DNA of 64,000 nt from Nocardia bhagyanarayanae. GTDB lineage: Bacteria; Actinomycetota; Actinomycetes; Mycobacteriales; Mycobacteriaceae. The position numbers and the translations under genes are program-made. The notes beneath the pieces were generated by a model, which was not told the DNA's origin, made no database searches, and saw nothing but the letters and a program-made list of their open reading frames with translations. The stretch spans positions 1,302,001-1,366,000 of the forward strand of contig NZ_VFPG01000001.1 in the NCBI RefSeq assembly GCF_006716565.1, given 5' to 3'. How positions within the stretch are numbered: the stretch's first letter is position 1; each line of letters begins with the position of its first letter. Shown piece after piece: positions 26,032 to 35,238 of the stretch.

Positions 26032-27882
26032 TCAGCCCAGCGGCAGCCAGCCGTTCGCCGCGGGCATCGGATCGTCACCGATTTCCCGATCGGCGAATCC
26101 GGAGCCGACCCGGCCCTGCCCCTCGTTCAGGTCGTTGATCAGCTCCGATACCGGATGCGAATCGCTGTAGTGGTACCCCTGAGCCAGCGCGAAACCGAGC
26201 TCGGTCAGCACCGCGGCCTGATACTCGGTCTCCACGCCCTCGGCGATGACCTGGAGGTCGAGCGCGCTGCTGAGCGCGGCGATGACGCCGAGCAGCGGCG
26301 GGGCCGGGGAATCCGAGCGGATGGCCGCCACGAAGGACTGGTCCACCTTGATGATGTCGCTCGGCAGGGTGGCGAGGCGGCTGAGCGAGGAGTAGCCGGT
26401 GCCGAAGTCATCGATGGCGATGCGCACGCCCCGTTCCCGCAGGGTGTGCAGGTTCGCGATCGCGGTCTGGGATTCGGCGGCCAGCTCGCTCTCGGTCACC
26501 TCGAGCACCAGTTGGTCGGCGGGCCATCCGGTGCTCGCGAGAATGTTGGAAACCCGGTCGGCGTAACCCGTTTCGGCCAATTCGAGTCCGCTGACGTTGA
26601 CGTTGAGCGTCAGATCCAGCTGCGCGAAGGTCTCCTGCAAGCGGGCCGCGTCGGCGCAGGCGCGCCGCAGCACGAGTTCGTCCAGATCGGAGATGAGGTC
26701 GTATTCCTCGGCGACCCGGATCAGTCCCTCGGTGGTCACGTCCGGCTGCGCGCTCGACGACCAGCGCAGCAGCGCCTCGACGCCGACCGCCTTGCCGCCG
26801 CCCTCGGTCAAGCTGACGATCGGCTGGTAGTGCACGTCCAGCGCGCCGCGGTCGATGGCCTCGCGCAGTTCGACCGCCAGCGGCAGCTGCCTCGAGGACT
26901 CCAGCACGGTCCGGTTTCGACCGGCCTGCTTGGCGCGGTACAGACCGACGTCGGCCCGGCTCACCAGCAGCGAGCCGGACTCGCCGGGCTGCCACGACGT
27001 GACACCCGCCGAGCAGCCGGTGGTGACGGCCGCCCGCAACTGCTCGGTGAGCAGGATCGCGGCCTGCTCGGTGGTATTCGGCAGCAGCAGCGCGAAGGCG
27101 TCGCCGCCGTAGCGGGCCAGCCGCTGTTCCTCGGACAGCAGCTTGGACCAGGTGTCGGCCACGCGCTGCAAGACCGCGTCGCCCGCGCGGTGGCCGAGGT
27201 GATCGTTGATCTTCTGGAAGCGGTCGAGATCGACGAGCACCAGCGAAAGACCCTGCCCGTTGCGGGTGGCCTGCGCGATGGCGGTGTTCAGCGCGCGGTC
27301 GAAGCCGCGGCGGTTCAGCAGGCCGGTGAGCACGTCGATATCGGCTTCCGAGGCCATCCTGGTCAGAATGCCGACGACGACGCCGACGCCGAACGTCACG
27401 CCCGCCGGAATGAGGCCCGACCACCAGGGCAGATCGCGCGCGGGCAGCGCCCACAGGCACAGCGCCATGGCGAAGGCGATGTGCGCCGCGGCCTGCGGCC
27501 AACGGAAGAACAAGGCCGCGTCGCACGCGACGAAGACGTAGAACGAGGCGAGGCTGATGCCGCCGACCGTGTTCGGGAACGAGTGCACCGCGATCGTCAC
27601 GAGCACGGTCGCGATGGCCACATAGCCGTGGTGAATGGAATGCGGCAGGCGCGGACCCCACGCGAGCAGCGTCAGACCCAGCACCAGCGCGATCGCCGCC
27701 GCCGTCCCGACCAGTGGCCGATTACCCTCATCGCCCGGTGCGATGGCCGTGATCACCAGGCCAAGCACACCACCCATGACGTAGAACGCCCCGGTGGTTC
27801 GAGCCATGACCATTGCCGTCGCCAGCGCCGATGCCGCCCGCACCCGGGTTCGGGTATCGCCGCGCGCCCCGATTCCTCGCAC
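26032..27882 (-). CDS. membrane GGDEF-EAL protein with degenerate GGDAF and intact EAL
   Basis: 616 residues. About six membrane helices (to ~170), a GGDEF domain (~190-350) and an EAL domain (~365-595). The cyclase signature reads RYGGDAF, so the catalytic Glu is Ala and synthesis of c-di-GMP is unlikely; it may still bind GTP as a regulator. The EAL side keeps GVEALLRW, NVNVSG, VTESELA, DDFGTGYSSL, VDQSFV and AEGVE, so it should hydrolyse c-di-GMP. GTG start: TAGGCT lies seven bases ahead, giving a leaderless transcript; the frame upstream to 27924 is rejected. Confidence 0.88.
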   Translation of the reverse strand: MRGIGARGDTRTRVRAASALATAMVMARTTGAFYVMGGVLGLVITAIAPGDEGNRPLVGTAAAIALVLGLTLLAWGPRLPHSIHHGYVAIATVLVTIAVHSFPNTVGGISLASFYVFVACDAALFFRWPQAAAHIAFAMALCLWALPARDLPWWSGLIPAGVTFGVGVVVGILTRMASEADIDVLTGLLNRRGFDRALNTAIAQATRNGQGLSLVLVDLDRFQKINDHLGHRAGDAVLQRVADTWSKLLSEEQRLARYGGDAFALLLPNTTEQAAILLTEQLRAAVTTGCSAGVTSWQPGESGSLLVSRADVGLYRAKQAGRNRTVLESSRQLPLAVELREAIDRGALDVHYQPIVSLTEGGGKAVGVEALLRWSSSAQPDVTTEGLIRVAEEYDLISDLDELVLRRACADAARLQETFAQLDLTLNVNVSGLELAETGYADRVSNILASTGWPADQLVLEVTESELAAESQTAIANLHTLRERGVRIAIDDFGTGYSSLSRLATLPSDIIKVDQSFVAAIRSDSPAPPLLGVIAALSSALDLQVIAEGVETEYQAAVLTELGFALAQGYHYSDSHPVSELINDLNEGQGRVGSGFADREIGDDPMPAANGWLPLG

Positions 27883-27889
27883 GGGGAAC

Positions 27890-27895
27890 AGCCTA
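27890..27895 (-). promoter_or_regulatory. -10 element TAGGCT, leaderless start of the GGDAF-EAL gene
   Basis: Seven bases before GTG 27882. It decides the start over the ATG at 27924, which would be upstream of the transcript. Confidence 0.6.
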
Positions 27896-27966
27896 GACAC
27901 AACGCATCTCACTGGTTGCCACATCCCCGGAATCCGGTATGGCGAACCAGTGGCTATTGCCCGTGG

Positions 27967-29229
27967 TCAGCCCGCCGGGCGCAGCACCTCGGTACCGACG
28001 AACGGCACCAGCGCCTCGGGCACCCGGACCGAACCGTCGGCCTGCTGGTGGTTCTCCAGCATCGCGACGATCCAGCGCGTGGTCGCCAGCGTTCCGTTCA
28101 AAGTGGCTGCGATCTGCGGCTTTCCGTTCTCGTCGCGGTAGCGCACGGCGAGGCGACGGGCCTGGAAGGTGGTGCAGTTGGAGGTCGAGGTGAGCTCGCG
28201 GTAGGTCCGCTGGCTGGGCACCCAGCCCTCGCAGTCGAACTTGCGCGCGGCCGAGCTGCCGAGATCGCCCGCGGCGACATCGATGATGCGGTAGGGCACC
28301 TCGATGGCGGCGAGCATCTCGCGCTCCCAGTCCAGCAGGCGGCGGTGCTCGGCGTCGGCCTGATCCGGCGTGGTGTAGACGAACATCTCGACCTTGTCGA
28401 ACTGGTGCACCCGGATGATGCCGCGGGTGTCCTTGCCGTAGCTGCCCGCCTCGCGGCGGAAGCACGACGACCAGCCCGCGTACCGCTTGGGGCCGCCGCT
28501 CAGATCGAGGATCTCGCCCGAGTGGTAGCCGGCCAGCGGCACTTCGGAGGTGCCGACCAGGTACAGGTCGTCGTCGGCCAGGTGGTAGACCTCGGCCGAA
28601 TGCTGGCCGAGGAAGCCGGTGCCCGCCATGATCTCCGGGCGCACCAGCACCGGGGGGATCATCATGCTGAAGCCGTTGGCGACGGCCTTCTGCGCGGCTA
28701 GCTGGAGCAGGCCCAGTTGCAGCAGCGCGCCGTAACCGGTGAGGAAGTAGAACCGGGCGCCCGACACCTTGGCGCCGCGCTCCATGTCGATCAGGCCGAG
28801 CGACTCGCCGAGCTCCAGGTGGTCCTTCGGCTCGAAATCGAATTCGCGCGGCGTGCCGACGGTTTCGAGGACGATGTAGTCGTCCTCGCCGCCCGCGGGC
28901 GCGCCGTCCTGCACGACGTTCGAGATCGCGCGGTGCGCGGCGTCCAGGTCGGCGTCGGCGGCGTGCTGGGCCGCCTCGGCCTCCTTGACCTTCACCGACA
29001 TCTCCTGCGCCTGCGACAGCAGGGTGGGGCGCTCTTCCTTGGACGCCTTGCCGACCAGCTTGCCCATCGCCTTGTGCTCGGCGCGCAGGTTGTCGGCGGT
29101 GGCGACCGCGGCGCGGCGCGCGGCGTCCGCCTCCAGGAGGGCGTCGACGAGGGCGGGGTCTTCGCCGCGGGCGCGCTGCGAGGCGCGCACCACGTCGGGG
29201 TCTTCCCGCAGGAGTCGGAGGTCGATCAT
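27967..29229 (-). CDS. serS: seryl-tRNA synthetase
   Basis: 420 residues, the usual length. The N-terminal coiled-coil arm (residues 30-100, [26 protein letters not shown]) binds the tRNA-Ser variable arm. The class II core follows: motif 2 [25 protein letters not shown] (split over ~255-280) and motif 3 [12 protein letters not shown]. It charges tRNA-Ser with serine in the cytoplasm. ATG start, with TAGGCT eight bases ahead. Its place before the aldehyde dehydrogenase and Rv3835/Rv3836-like genes matches the M. tuberculosis neighbourhood of Rv3834c. Confidence 0.97.
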   Translation of the reverse strand: MIDLRLLREDPDVVRASQRARGEDPALVDALLEADAARRAAVATADNLRAEHKAMGKLVGKASKEERPTLLSQAQEMSVKVKEAEAAQHAADADLDAAHRAISNVVQDGAPAGGEDDYIVLETVGTPREFDFEPKDHLELGESLGLIDMERGAKVSGARFYFLTGYGALLQLGLLQLAAQKAVANGFSMMIPPVLVRPEIMAGTGFLGQHSAEVYHLADDDLYLVGTSEVPLAGYHSGEILDLSGGPKRYAGWSSCFRREAGSYGKDTRGIIRVHQFDKVEMFVYTTPDQADAEHRRLLDWEREMLAAIEVPYRIIDVAAGDLGSSAARKFDCEGWVPSQRTYRELTSTSNCTTFQARRLAVRYRDENGKPQIAATLNGTLATTRWIVAMLENHQQADGSVRVPEALVPFVGTEVLRPAG

Positions 29230-29237
29230 GGGCTATC

Positions 29238-29243
29238 AGCCTA
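29238..29243 (-). promoter_or_regulatory. -10 element TAGGCT of serS
   Basis: Eight bases before the serS ATG, leaving almost no leader, so no room for a ribosome site or a T-box. Confidence 0.55.
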
Positions 29244-29412
29244 GTCGGCGGACCCCGGGCGCTTCACCCCGATATCGGTCTGTGGGTTCAGCGGGTCCGA
29301 TCGGCGTAGCCCGGCCTTCCGCTCCGACCGCCGATGGACTCCGACCGGCGCGCTCGATCGACCTGTTTGCGCCGATATGTCCTGTTCCGGGCCGCTCGGG
29401 GCGCGGCGCGCG

Positions 29413-29418
29413 CATAGT
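29413..29418 (+). promoter_or_regulatory. -10 element CATAGT, leaderless start of the aldehyde dehydrogenase gene
   Basis: Six bases before GTG 29425. It rejects the in-frame ATG at 29377. Confidence 0.5.
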
Positions 29419-29424
29419 TGGCTT

Positions 29425-31125
29425 GTGGGCACGACTTTCGACGAGACGACCATCGACAACGCCCTCGCCGACCTGGCCGCGGGCGAGAAGACATGGGCGG
29501 CCACCCCGCTGCGCAAGCGCAGGGAACTGCTCGACGAGATCCACAAACGCACCGGCCGCTTCGCCGGCGACTGGGTGCGGGCCGCTCGCACCGTCAAGGA
29601 CCTGGACGCGGACTCGCCGCTGGTGGGCGAGGAGTGGATGTCCGGCCCCCTGACGCTCTTGCAGGCCACCGCCGCCCTCTCGGCCACCCTGGCGAAACTG
29701 GAGGCCGGGCGCAGTCCGCTGGACGGCGTCCGGCTGACCACCGCGCCCGGCGACCGGGTCGCGGTGCCGATCCTGCCCCTCGATTTCTACGACCGGCTGC
29801 TGCTCAGCGGCTTCCGCGGCGAGGTCTGGCTGCGACCGGGGGTGGACGCCGCGACGGCCCGCCGTCAGGCCGGACTCGGTCAGCTCGATCCCGCCGCGAC
29901 TGGCGGCGTCGGCGCGGTGCTCGGCGCGGGCAACATCACCTCGATCCCGCCGCTGGACACGCTCTACGAGCTGTACGCGCACAACCGCGTCGTGGCGCTC
30001 AAGCTCAACCCGATCACCGATCCGCTGTTCACGGTGTTCGAGATGATCTTCGCGCCGCTCATCGAGCTCGGCGTGCTGCGGATCCTGGTCGGCGGCGCGG
30101 AGGCGGGCGGCTACCTGGTACGCCATCCCGATGTCGCGCACGTGCACATGACCGGAAGCGCCGACACCCACGACGCGATCGTCTGGGGACGCGGAGCCGA
30201 GGGCGAGGCGAACCGGCGCGCGGGCACACCACTGCTGAACAAGCCGATCACCAGCGAGCTCGGCGGCGTCTCCCCGACCATCGTGGTCCCCGGCGACTGG
30301 TCCGACGCCGACCTGAGCTACCAGGCCCAGCACATCGCGACCCAGCGGCTGCACAACGGCGGCTACAACTGCGTGGCGGCGCAGGCGGTCGTGCTCGGCG
30401 CGGACTGGCCGCAGAAGGATCGCTTCCTCGACGAACTGCGCATGGCGCTCGAACTGGCGCCGCAGCGGACGGCCTACTACCCCGGCAGCGACACCCGCGT
30501 CGCCGACGCGCTCGCCTCCTATCCGACGGCGGAGCGGCTCGGCCAGGGCCGGGTGCTGATCGACGGCCTGCCGTCGGCCGAAACGCCCCTGCTGCGCACC
30601 GAGTACTTCTCGCCGGTGCTCGGCGTGGTCGAACTGCCCGGGCGCGGCGGCGAATTCCTCCAGGCCGCGGTCGATTTCGCCAACGCCGAGCTGACCGGAA
30701 CGCTCGGCGCCAACGTGCTCGCCGATCCGGGGACGATCGGCAGGCTCGGCATCGCCTTCGACCGCGCGGTGGAACGTCTTCGCTACGGGACCGTCGCGGT
30801 GAACGCGTGGACCGGCCTCGCCTTCCTGTCGCCGCGCGCGAGCTGGGGCGCCTTCCCCGGCCACACCGTCGACGACGTGCAGAGCGGAATCGGCGTGGTG
30901 CACAACGCTTTCCTGCTCGACGACGTCGAACGCACCGTGGTGCGCGGACCGTTCCGGCCCGCGCCGCGCTCGCTGCTCGGCGGCGAACTCGCGCTCTCGC
31001 CCAAACCGCCGTGGTTCGTCGACAACAGCACCGCCGCCACGACCGGCCGCAAGCTCACCGAGTTCTACACCGACCGGAATCCGGCGCGGCTGCCCGGATT
31101 GTTCCTTTCCGCGTTCCGCGGCTAG
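29425..31125 (+). CDS. aldehyde dehydrogenase family protein
   Basis: 566 residues, longer than typical (~480-500). The family core is clear: VLGAGNITSIPPLDTLYEL (the PWN-like oxyanion region), KLNPITDPLF, MTGSADTHDAIV, ELGGVSPTIV with the general-base Glu, and the catalytic Cys in NGGYNCVAAQ. It should oxidise an aldehyde with NAD(P)+; the large N-terminal and C-terminal additions set it apart from housekeeping enzymes, and the substrate is unknown. GTG start from the -10 box. Divergent from serS. Confidence 0.85.
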   Translation: MGTTFDETTIDNALADLAAGEKTWAATPLRKRRELLDEIHKRTGRFAGDWVRAARTVKDLDADSPLVGEEWMSGPLTLLQATAALSATLAKLEAGRSPLDGVRLTTAPGDRVAVPILPLDFYDRLLLSGFRGEVWLRPGVDAATARRQAGLGQLDPAATGGVGAVLGAGNITSIPPLDTLYELYAHNRVVALKLNPITDPLFTVFEMIFAPLIELGVLRILVGGAEAGGYLVRHPDVAHVHMTGSADTHDAIVWGRGAEGEANRRAGTPLLNKPITSELGGVSPTIVVPGDWSDADLSYQAQHIATQRLHNGGYNCVAAQAVVLGADWPQKDRFLDELRMALELAPQRTAYYPGSDTRVADALASYPTAERLGQGRVLIDGLPSAETPLLRTEYFSPVLGVVELPGRGGEFLQAAVDFANAELTGTLGANVLADPGTIGRLGIAFDRAVERLRYGTVAVNAWTGLAFLSPRASWGAFPGHTVDDVQSGIGVVHNAFLLDDVERTVVRGPFRPAPRSLLGGELALSPKPPWFVDNSTAATTGRKLTEFYTDRNPARLPGLFLSAFRG

Positions 31126-31195
31126 ACATGACCAAGGCGCGCGGATTCGGCCAGGTCGTGGCACCCGAGGGCAGACGCTGCCATGATGGACCGCG

Positions 31196-32338
31196 ATGTC
31201 CTCCGATGATGTGTCCCAGACTCCGCAGCCCGAGAAGTCGCCGGCGGGTGTATCGGCGCGCTCGGGTTCGTTCCCTCGATCCCTGGCGTCCGCGCGCCGA
31301 GCGCTGACCGACGGCGGCGGGCTGCACCTGTCGGCGCCGACGCTGCGCTGGGGCCTGCTCGCCGTCGCGGCGGGCGCCGTCACCGCGGCCTTGGTCACGC
31401 TGTTCGTGACCGGCTTCGAGAACGAGACAGGCCTGGAAGCGCACAACCCCGGCGCGCCGGGGCACACCGTGCTGGACAAGGAGTTCGGCACCGCGGCCAA
31501 GGGCGACTGCCTGAGCTGGACCAAACCCGACCGCAGCGACCTGGTGAAGGTGTCCTGCGGCAGCAGGCATCTGTTCGAGGTCGCCGCCGACATCGACATG
31601 AGCAGATACCCGGGCGTGGAATTCGGGCCCGGCTCGCGCTTCCCGGACTCGCTGCGGCTCACCGAGCTCAAGGAAGAGCACTGCGTGCCCGCGGTACAGC
31701 AGTACATGAACGGGAAATTCGACCCGCGCGGTCGCTACGTCGTCGGCCTGATGTACCCGAGCCCGGAGGGCTGGAGGAACGGCGACCGCACCCTGCGCTG
31801 CGGTCTTCAGTTCTCCGGCAGCACCGGAACGCCGCTGCCGTCGCAGGGCAGCGCGGTGGAACACGACCAGTCCAGGGTCTTCCAGGCGGGCACCTGCCTC
31901 GGCATCAATCAGAATCTGCCGACCGATCCGGTGGACTGCGCGCAGGCGCACGCGGTGGAGATCGTCGCGACCGTCGATCTGGGCGCGCATTTCACCGGCG
32001 GTCCGCCCGCCAAGGAGGAGCAGGACAAGTACGTCGAGGAGCAGTGCGCCAACGCGGCCACCGATTACCTCGGCTCCCCCGAGGCGATTCGCGACAAGAC
32101 GCTGACGCTGTTCTTCGACTACGTCGACGCGCGCAGTTGGCTCGCGGGCAGCCGCAAACTGGACTGCATGATCGGCAAGGGCACCGACCGCGAGGGTTTC
32201 GCGCCCATCACCGGTTCGGCCAAGGGCGAGATCCTGATCAACGGCCAAGCCCCTGTGCCGCCGCCGAATTCGGGTCGCTCCACGCCCGCGCCGCTGCCCG
32301 GCGCCGCGCCGCTGCCCCCGCAGCCACGGCCGCGGTAG
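31196..32338 (+). CDS. septum-formation family membrane protein (Rv3835-like)
   Basis: 380 residues: a cytoplasmic N-terminus, one membrane helix at about 52-72 (RWGLLAVAAGAVTAALVTLF), and a long extracytoplasmic part of two related Cys-containing halves (GDCLSWTKP...VSCGSRHLFEVA and GTCLGINQN...VDCAQAHAVEIV), ending in a Pro-rich tail. The halves match the Septum_form domain. Position between serS and the zincin gene mirrors Rv3835. A role at the envelope or septum is inferred from the family name only. Confidence 0.83.
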   Translation: MSSDDVSQTPQPEKSPAGVSARSGSFPRSLASARRALTDGGGLHLSAPTLRWGLLAVAAGAVTAALVTLFVTGFENETGLEAHNPGAPGHTVLDKEFGTAAKGDCLSWTKPDRSDLVKVSCGSRHLFEVAADIDMSRYPGVEFGPGSRFPDSLRLTELKEEHCVPAVQQYMNGKFDPRGRYVVGLMYPSPEGWRNGDRTLRCGLQFSGSTGTPLPSQGSAVEHDQSRVFQAGTCLGINQNLPTDPVDCAQAHAVEIVATVDLGAHFTGGPPAKEEQDKYVEEQCANAATDYLGSPEAIRDKTLTLFFDYVDARSWLAGSRKLDCMIGKGTDREGFAPITGSAKGEILINGQAPVPPPNSGRSTPAPLPGAAPLPPQPRPR

Positions 32339-32351
32339 GGCGCGTACACGC

Positions 32352-32702
32352 ATGGCGGTCTTCATGTCCGAGGACCGGTTCGAGGAACTGGTCTCCGACG
32401 CACTGGATCTGATCCCGGCCGAGCTCGCGCGCGCCATCGACAATGTGGTCGTGCTGATCGAACCGCGCAATATGGAAGACCCGCATTTGCTCGGGCTCTA
32501 TCACGGAATCGCGTTGACGGAGCGGGACAGTCAGTACGGCGGCGCGCTGCCCGACACGGTGACCATCTATCGCGACGCGATTCTGGAGATCTGCGCCGAC
32601 GAGGAAGAGGTCGTCGAAGAAGTCGCGATCACTGTGATCCACGAGATCGCACACTATTTCGGCATTGACGAAGACCGCCTGCATCAGCTGGGATGGGGCT
32701 AG
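32352..32702 (+). CDS. zincin-like metallopeptidase family protein (Rv3836-like)
   Basis: 116 residues with H97EIAHYFG (HExxH zinc motif) followed by IDEDRLHQLGW, the pattern of the small predicted metallopeptidase family (MetallopepI / DUF1025). Cytoplasmic. Start ATG 32352 or the second ATG at 32364 (MSEDRFEELV, the usual family start). It is 13 bases downstream of the septum-formation gene and probably cotranscribed with it, as in M. tuberculosis Rv3835-Rv3836. Confidence 0.88.
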   Translation: MAVFMSEDRFEELVSDALDLIPAELARAIDNVVVLIEPRNMEDPHLLGLYHGIALTERDSQYGGALPDTVTIYRDAILEICADEEEVVEEVAITVIHEIAHYFGIDEDRLHQLGWG

Positions 32703-32893
32703 TCTTTACCAAGTCGTCGGTGCGAGCCGCGTCATTCGGACGGACACGGTGCGCAGGGGAGCGCGGACGGCTGGCAAGATCGCAAAGAAGTAGGGGATTC
32801 GATGGAACCGATCGCGTGGCTGTCGCGTCCTATCACTCGTAGGGGGAATTCTCGTGGTTCCGCCCCATAGCCGCCACTAGAAGGAGTCGAGTA

Positions 32894-33217
32894 ATGGTTG
32901 GCCACGTTTCGATCTCGCCCGAGATCATCCTCGCCGCCGCTGCCGAGCTGGACTTGCTGGCCGAACGATTGGCCGCCGCCGCGGCGGTCACCGCCCCGGC
33001 GACGCACGTCCTCCCGTCCGGCGCCGACGAGGTCTCGCTGCTCGCCGCCCACCACTTCAACAAGGCCGCCGCGACGCACGACGGCTCCGTCGCCCAGGGC
33101 ATCCTCGAGCTGCACCATGCCGCCGCCGTCCTGCGCATGCAACTCGCCACCCACGTCGCCGAGGACGTCGTCAAGGCGGGCGTGATGCACGGCGTCGCGG
33201 GCACCATCGGCGCCTGA
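32894..33217 (+). CDS. PE-domain protein
   Basis: 107 residues, only a PE-like helical hairpin. Pro9-Glu10 in ISPEIILAAAAELD, then GADEVSLLAAHHFN and HDGSVAQGILELHHAA align with the PE consensus (ADEVS..A..F, SAQA..FH). The C-terminal ESX secretion motif YxxxD/E appears as His87-x3-Asp91, lacking the tyrosine. Strong ribosome site agaaggag. Followed 34 bases later by a PPE gene and then EspG, so it should form the PE half of an exported heterodimer. The family is known mainly from mycobacteria. Confidence 0.78.
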   Translation: MVGHVSISPEIILAAAAELDLLAERLAAAAAVTAPATHVLPSGADEVSLLAAHHFNKAAATHDGSVAQGILELHHAAAVLRMQLATHVAEDVVKAGVMHGVAGTIGA

Positions 33218-33251
33218 TCGCGGACATCGAAACACAAGGGGAGAAACAAGC

Positions 33252-34406
33252 ATGACCGCAGGTATCACCGGGGTGTTCTGGCTGCCCCGCATGGCCGAAG
33301 TGAATTCCGCGCTGCTCCACTCGGGCGCGCACGCCGTACCGATCTCGGCCGCCGCCACGGCGTGGGGCGGGCTCACCGCGGCCTGGGTGGACGCGACCGC
33401 GACCGTCACCCGCGTGATGGCCGAGCTGGGCGTCGGCATGCAGGGTGTCAACGGCATCGCCGCGCTGTCCCGGCTGGTCGGATTCACCGGCTGGGCGGAG
33501 CAGCAGGGCGTGATGGCCGCCTCGATGGGAGCGAAGGCCGCGGCGAACGCCACCGCCTACACCGTCGCGGCACTGACGATGCCGAGCCCGCCCGAGATCG
33601 TCGCCACCAACACCGCCGTCTTCGTCTCCGCGAACCCCGCGGGCGCGGTGTCGGGCGCGTGGGAGGCGGCCGAACTGGCCAAGCACGCGATGGACATCCG
33701 CGCCGCGCTGGTCATGGAGACCTACGAGGCGGCGACCACGGCGACCGTCACCACCCCCGGCGAGTTCTACAACCCGCCGCCGATCGCCAACGGCGCGGGC
33801 ACCGCGGACCCCGGCTCGGCCGAGGCCACCTTCCAGGGTGACCCGGTGCAGTCGGCCATCGCGACCGCCGTCTCGGTGGTGAACAACCCGGCGGTGGCCA
33901 GTGCCGCGACCCAGGTGGCCAACGTGGCGGGCACCGTCGCCACCGGTGGCGTGAGCACCGTCGGCAACATCGGCGCCAACGCGATCGCGGCGGTCACCAG
34001 CGCGGGCGCGCCGAGCGTCGCGCCGGCCGCGCCGATGACGATGATGGCGGGCGGCATGGCGGGCGCCGCGGCGACCACCGCCTCGACCCGCTCGGCGACC
34101 TTCGGACCGAGCGTCAACCTGAACAACGGCTCGCTGAAGCTTCCGGAGGGCTGGGGTTCGGGTCTGCCGACCAACGCGCCCGCCGCGGCTCCGGTGGCCG
34201 AGGTCGTCGCCCGGGTCGATGCCGCGCCGGTCCGTCCGGCCGCCACCAACCCGGCGGGCAGCCCGCTGCTCGGGAGCACGCGCAGCGCCGAGGACGACGA
34301 GTCCGAGCACAAGGGCGCCGACTACCTGCGTGGCGATCACTTCACCGACGGTCGTTTCTCCGCCGATGGCGTCATCGGCGCCGACCCTGCCGGGACGGCT
34401 AAGTGA
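33252..34406 (+). CDS. PPE-domain protein
   Basis: 384 residues. The N-terminal ~170 residues follow the PPE helical bundle: FWLPRMAEVNSALLHSG (PPEVNS-type start with the first PPE replaced), AAATAWGGLTAAWVDA, and PSPPEIVATNTAVFVSAN with GAVSGAWEAAEL. The rest is an Ala/Gly/Pro-rich, low-complexity tail that ends in a charged segment (SAEDDESEHKGADYLRGDHF). It should pair with the PE protein and carry the binding site for EspG at the tip. Its stop overlaps the EspG start (GTGA), so the two are translationally coupled. Confidence 0.78.
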   Translation: MTAGITGVFWLPRMAEVNSALLHSGAHAVPISAAATAWGGLTAAWVDATATVTRVMAELGVGMQGVNGIAALSRLVGFTGWAEQQGVMAASMGAKAAANATAYTVAALTMPSPPEIVATNTAVFVSANPAGAVSGAWEAAELAKHAMDIRAALVMETYEAATTATVTTPGEFYNPPPIANGAGTADPGSAEATFQGDPVQSAIATAVSVVNNPAVASAATQVANVAGTVATGGVSTVGNIGANAIAAVTSAGAPSVAPAAPMTMMAGGMAGAAATTASTRSATFGPSVNLNNGSLKLPEGWGSGLPTNAPAAAPVAEVVARVDAAPVRPAATNPAGSPLLGSTRSAEDDESEHKGADYLRGDHFTDGRFSADGVIGADPAGTAK

Positions 34407-35230
34407 CGATTCTGGGTGCGGGCCGCGGCCCGTCGATGCTCGGGGGCGTCACGTTGTCGCTCGACGAAATGCAGTTCCTCCTGGAGAAACTGGAGTTCGA
34501 CGAGCTTCCCGTCGTGCTGCAAGCGATGGGTCGCTACGACAACCAGACCGACCACGACGCCGCGATGGACGTGGCCGCCCAGTCGCTCACGGAGCGGGAC
34601 TTCCTGATCGACGGGATCGTCCACCGGGAACTCGAGGACCGATTGCGGACGCTGTACCGGCCGCACTGGGTGCTCGCGCTGCGGTGGAACGTCGAGGGGC
34701 AGGTCAGCCGGTTGTGTCTCGCGAAGGGTGACGACATGGTGGTCGTCGCCCTCCGCGGGCCGGAGTCCTACGTCATCGACGAGGTGGAAGAGGATCTGCC
34801 GGGACCGATCGTCGCGGCGCTCGGCCCGGCCGAGCCGCTCGAGCTGGAGAGCATGAACGCCGAGACCGAGCTGCTCGCACCGATCTTCAACGAGACCGGC
34901 GACGCCGCGGCGACGGCCAACCGGTTGGCGAAGGTGTGCAACCCGAACCGCGACGCGCAGACGCTGGCCTCGGCGCTGGTCGAAATCCATTCGCACGCGC
35001 AGATTTCCGGTGTGGCGTACGGCGACGGGACCAGGGACATCTCGGACAACCACATCGCGATCTTCAACACGCGCAACGGACGGTTCCTGATCACGGCCAG
35101 CGTCGCCGACGACGGGACGAAGTGGTCGTCGATCAGTTCCGGTACGACGGCGCGGCTGCGGACGGCGTTGCTGGATCTGATGAATTCGCTGCCGGAGCGG
35201 GAGGATTTCCCGCAGCGGGCGGCGAAGTAG
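34403..35230 (+). CDS. ESX secretion-associated chaperone, EspG family
   Basis: 275 residues fitting EspG: LSLDEMQFLLEKLEFDELPVVLQAMG at ~15-40, a central RPHWVLALRWNVEGQVSRLCLAKGDDMVVVALRG beta-sheet (~88-122), and a C-terminal ISDNHIAIFNTRNGRFLITAS strand pair. EspG proteins keep PPE partners soluble in the cytoplasm and deliver them to the ESX (type VII) machine. The GTG start overlaps the PPE stop. No EccA-E, MycP or EsxAB gene is nearby, so this trio must use a machine encoded elsewhere. Confidence 0.75.
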   Translation: MTILGAGRGPSMLGGVTLSLDEMQFLLEKLEFDELPVVLQAMGRYDNQTDHDAAMDVAAQSLTERDFLIDGIVHRELEDRLRTLYRPHWVLALRWNVEGQVSRLCLAKGDDMVVVALRGPESYVIDEVEEDLPGPIVAALGPAEPLELESMNAETELLAPIFNETGDAAATANRLAKVCNPNRDAQTLASALVEIHSHAQISGVAYGDGTRDISDNHIAIFNTRNGRFLITASVADDGTKWSSISSGTTARLRTALLDLMNSLPEREDFPQRAAK

Positions 35231-35238
35231 CGGTGAGC

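Noticed and set aside
25963..28701. A 912-residue plus-strand open frame
   Set aside because: Antisense to the GGDAF-EAL gene and serS, both of which have strong motifs.
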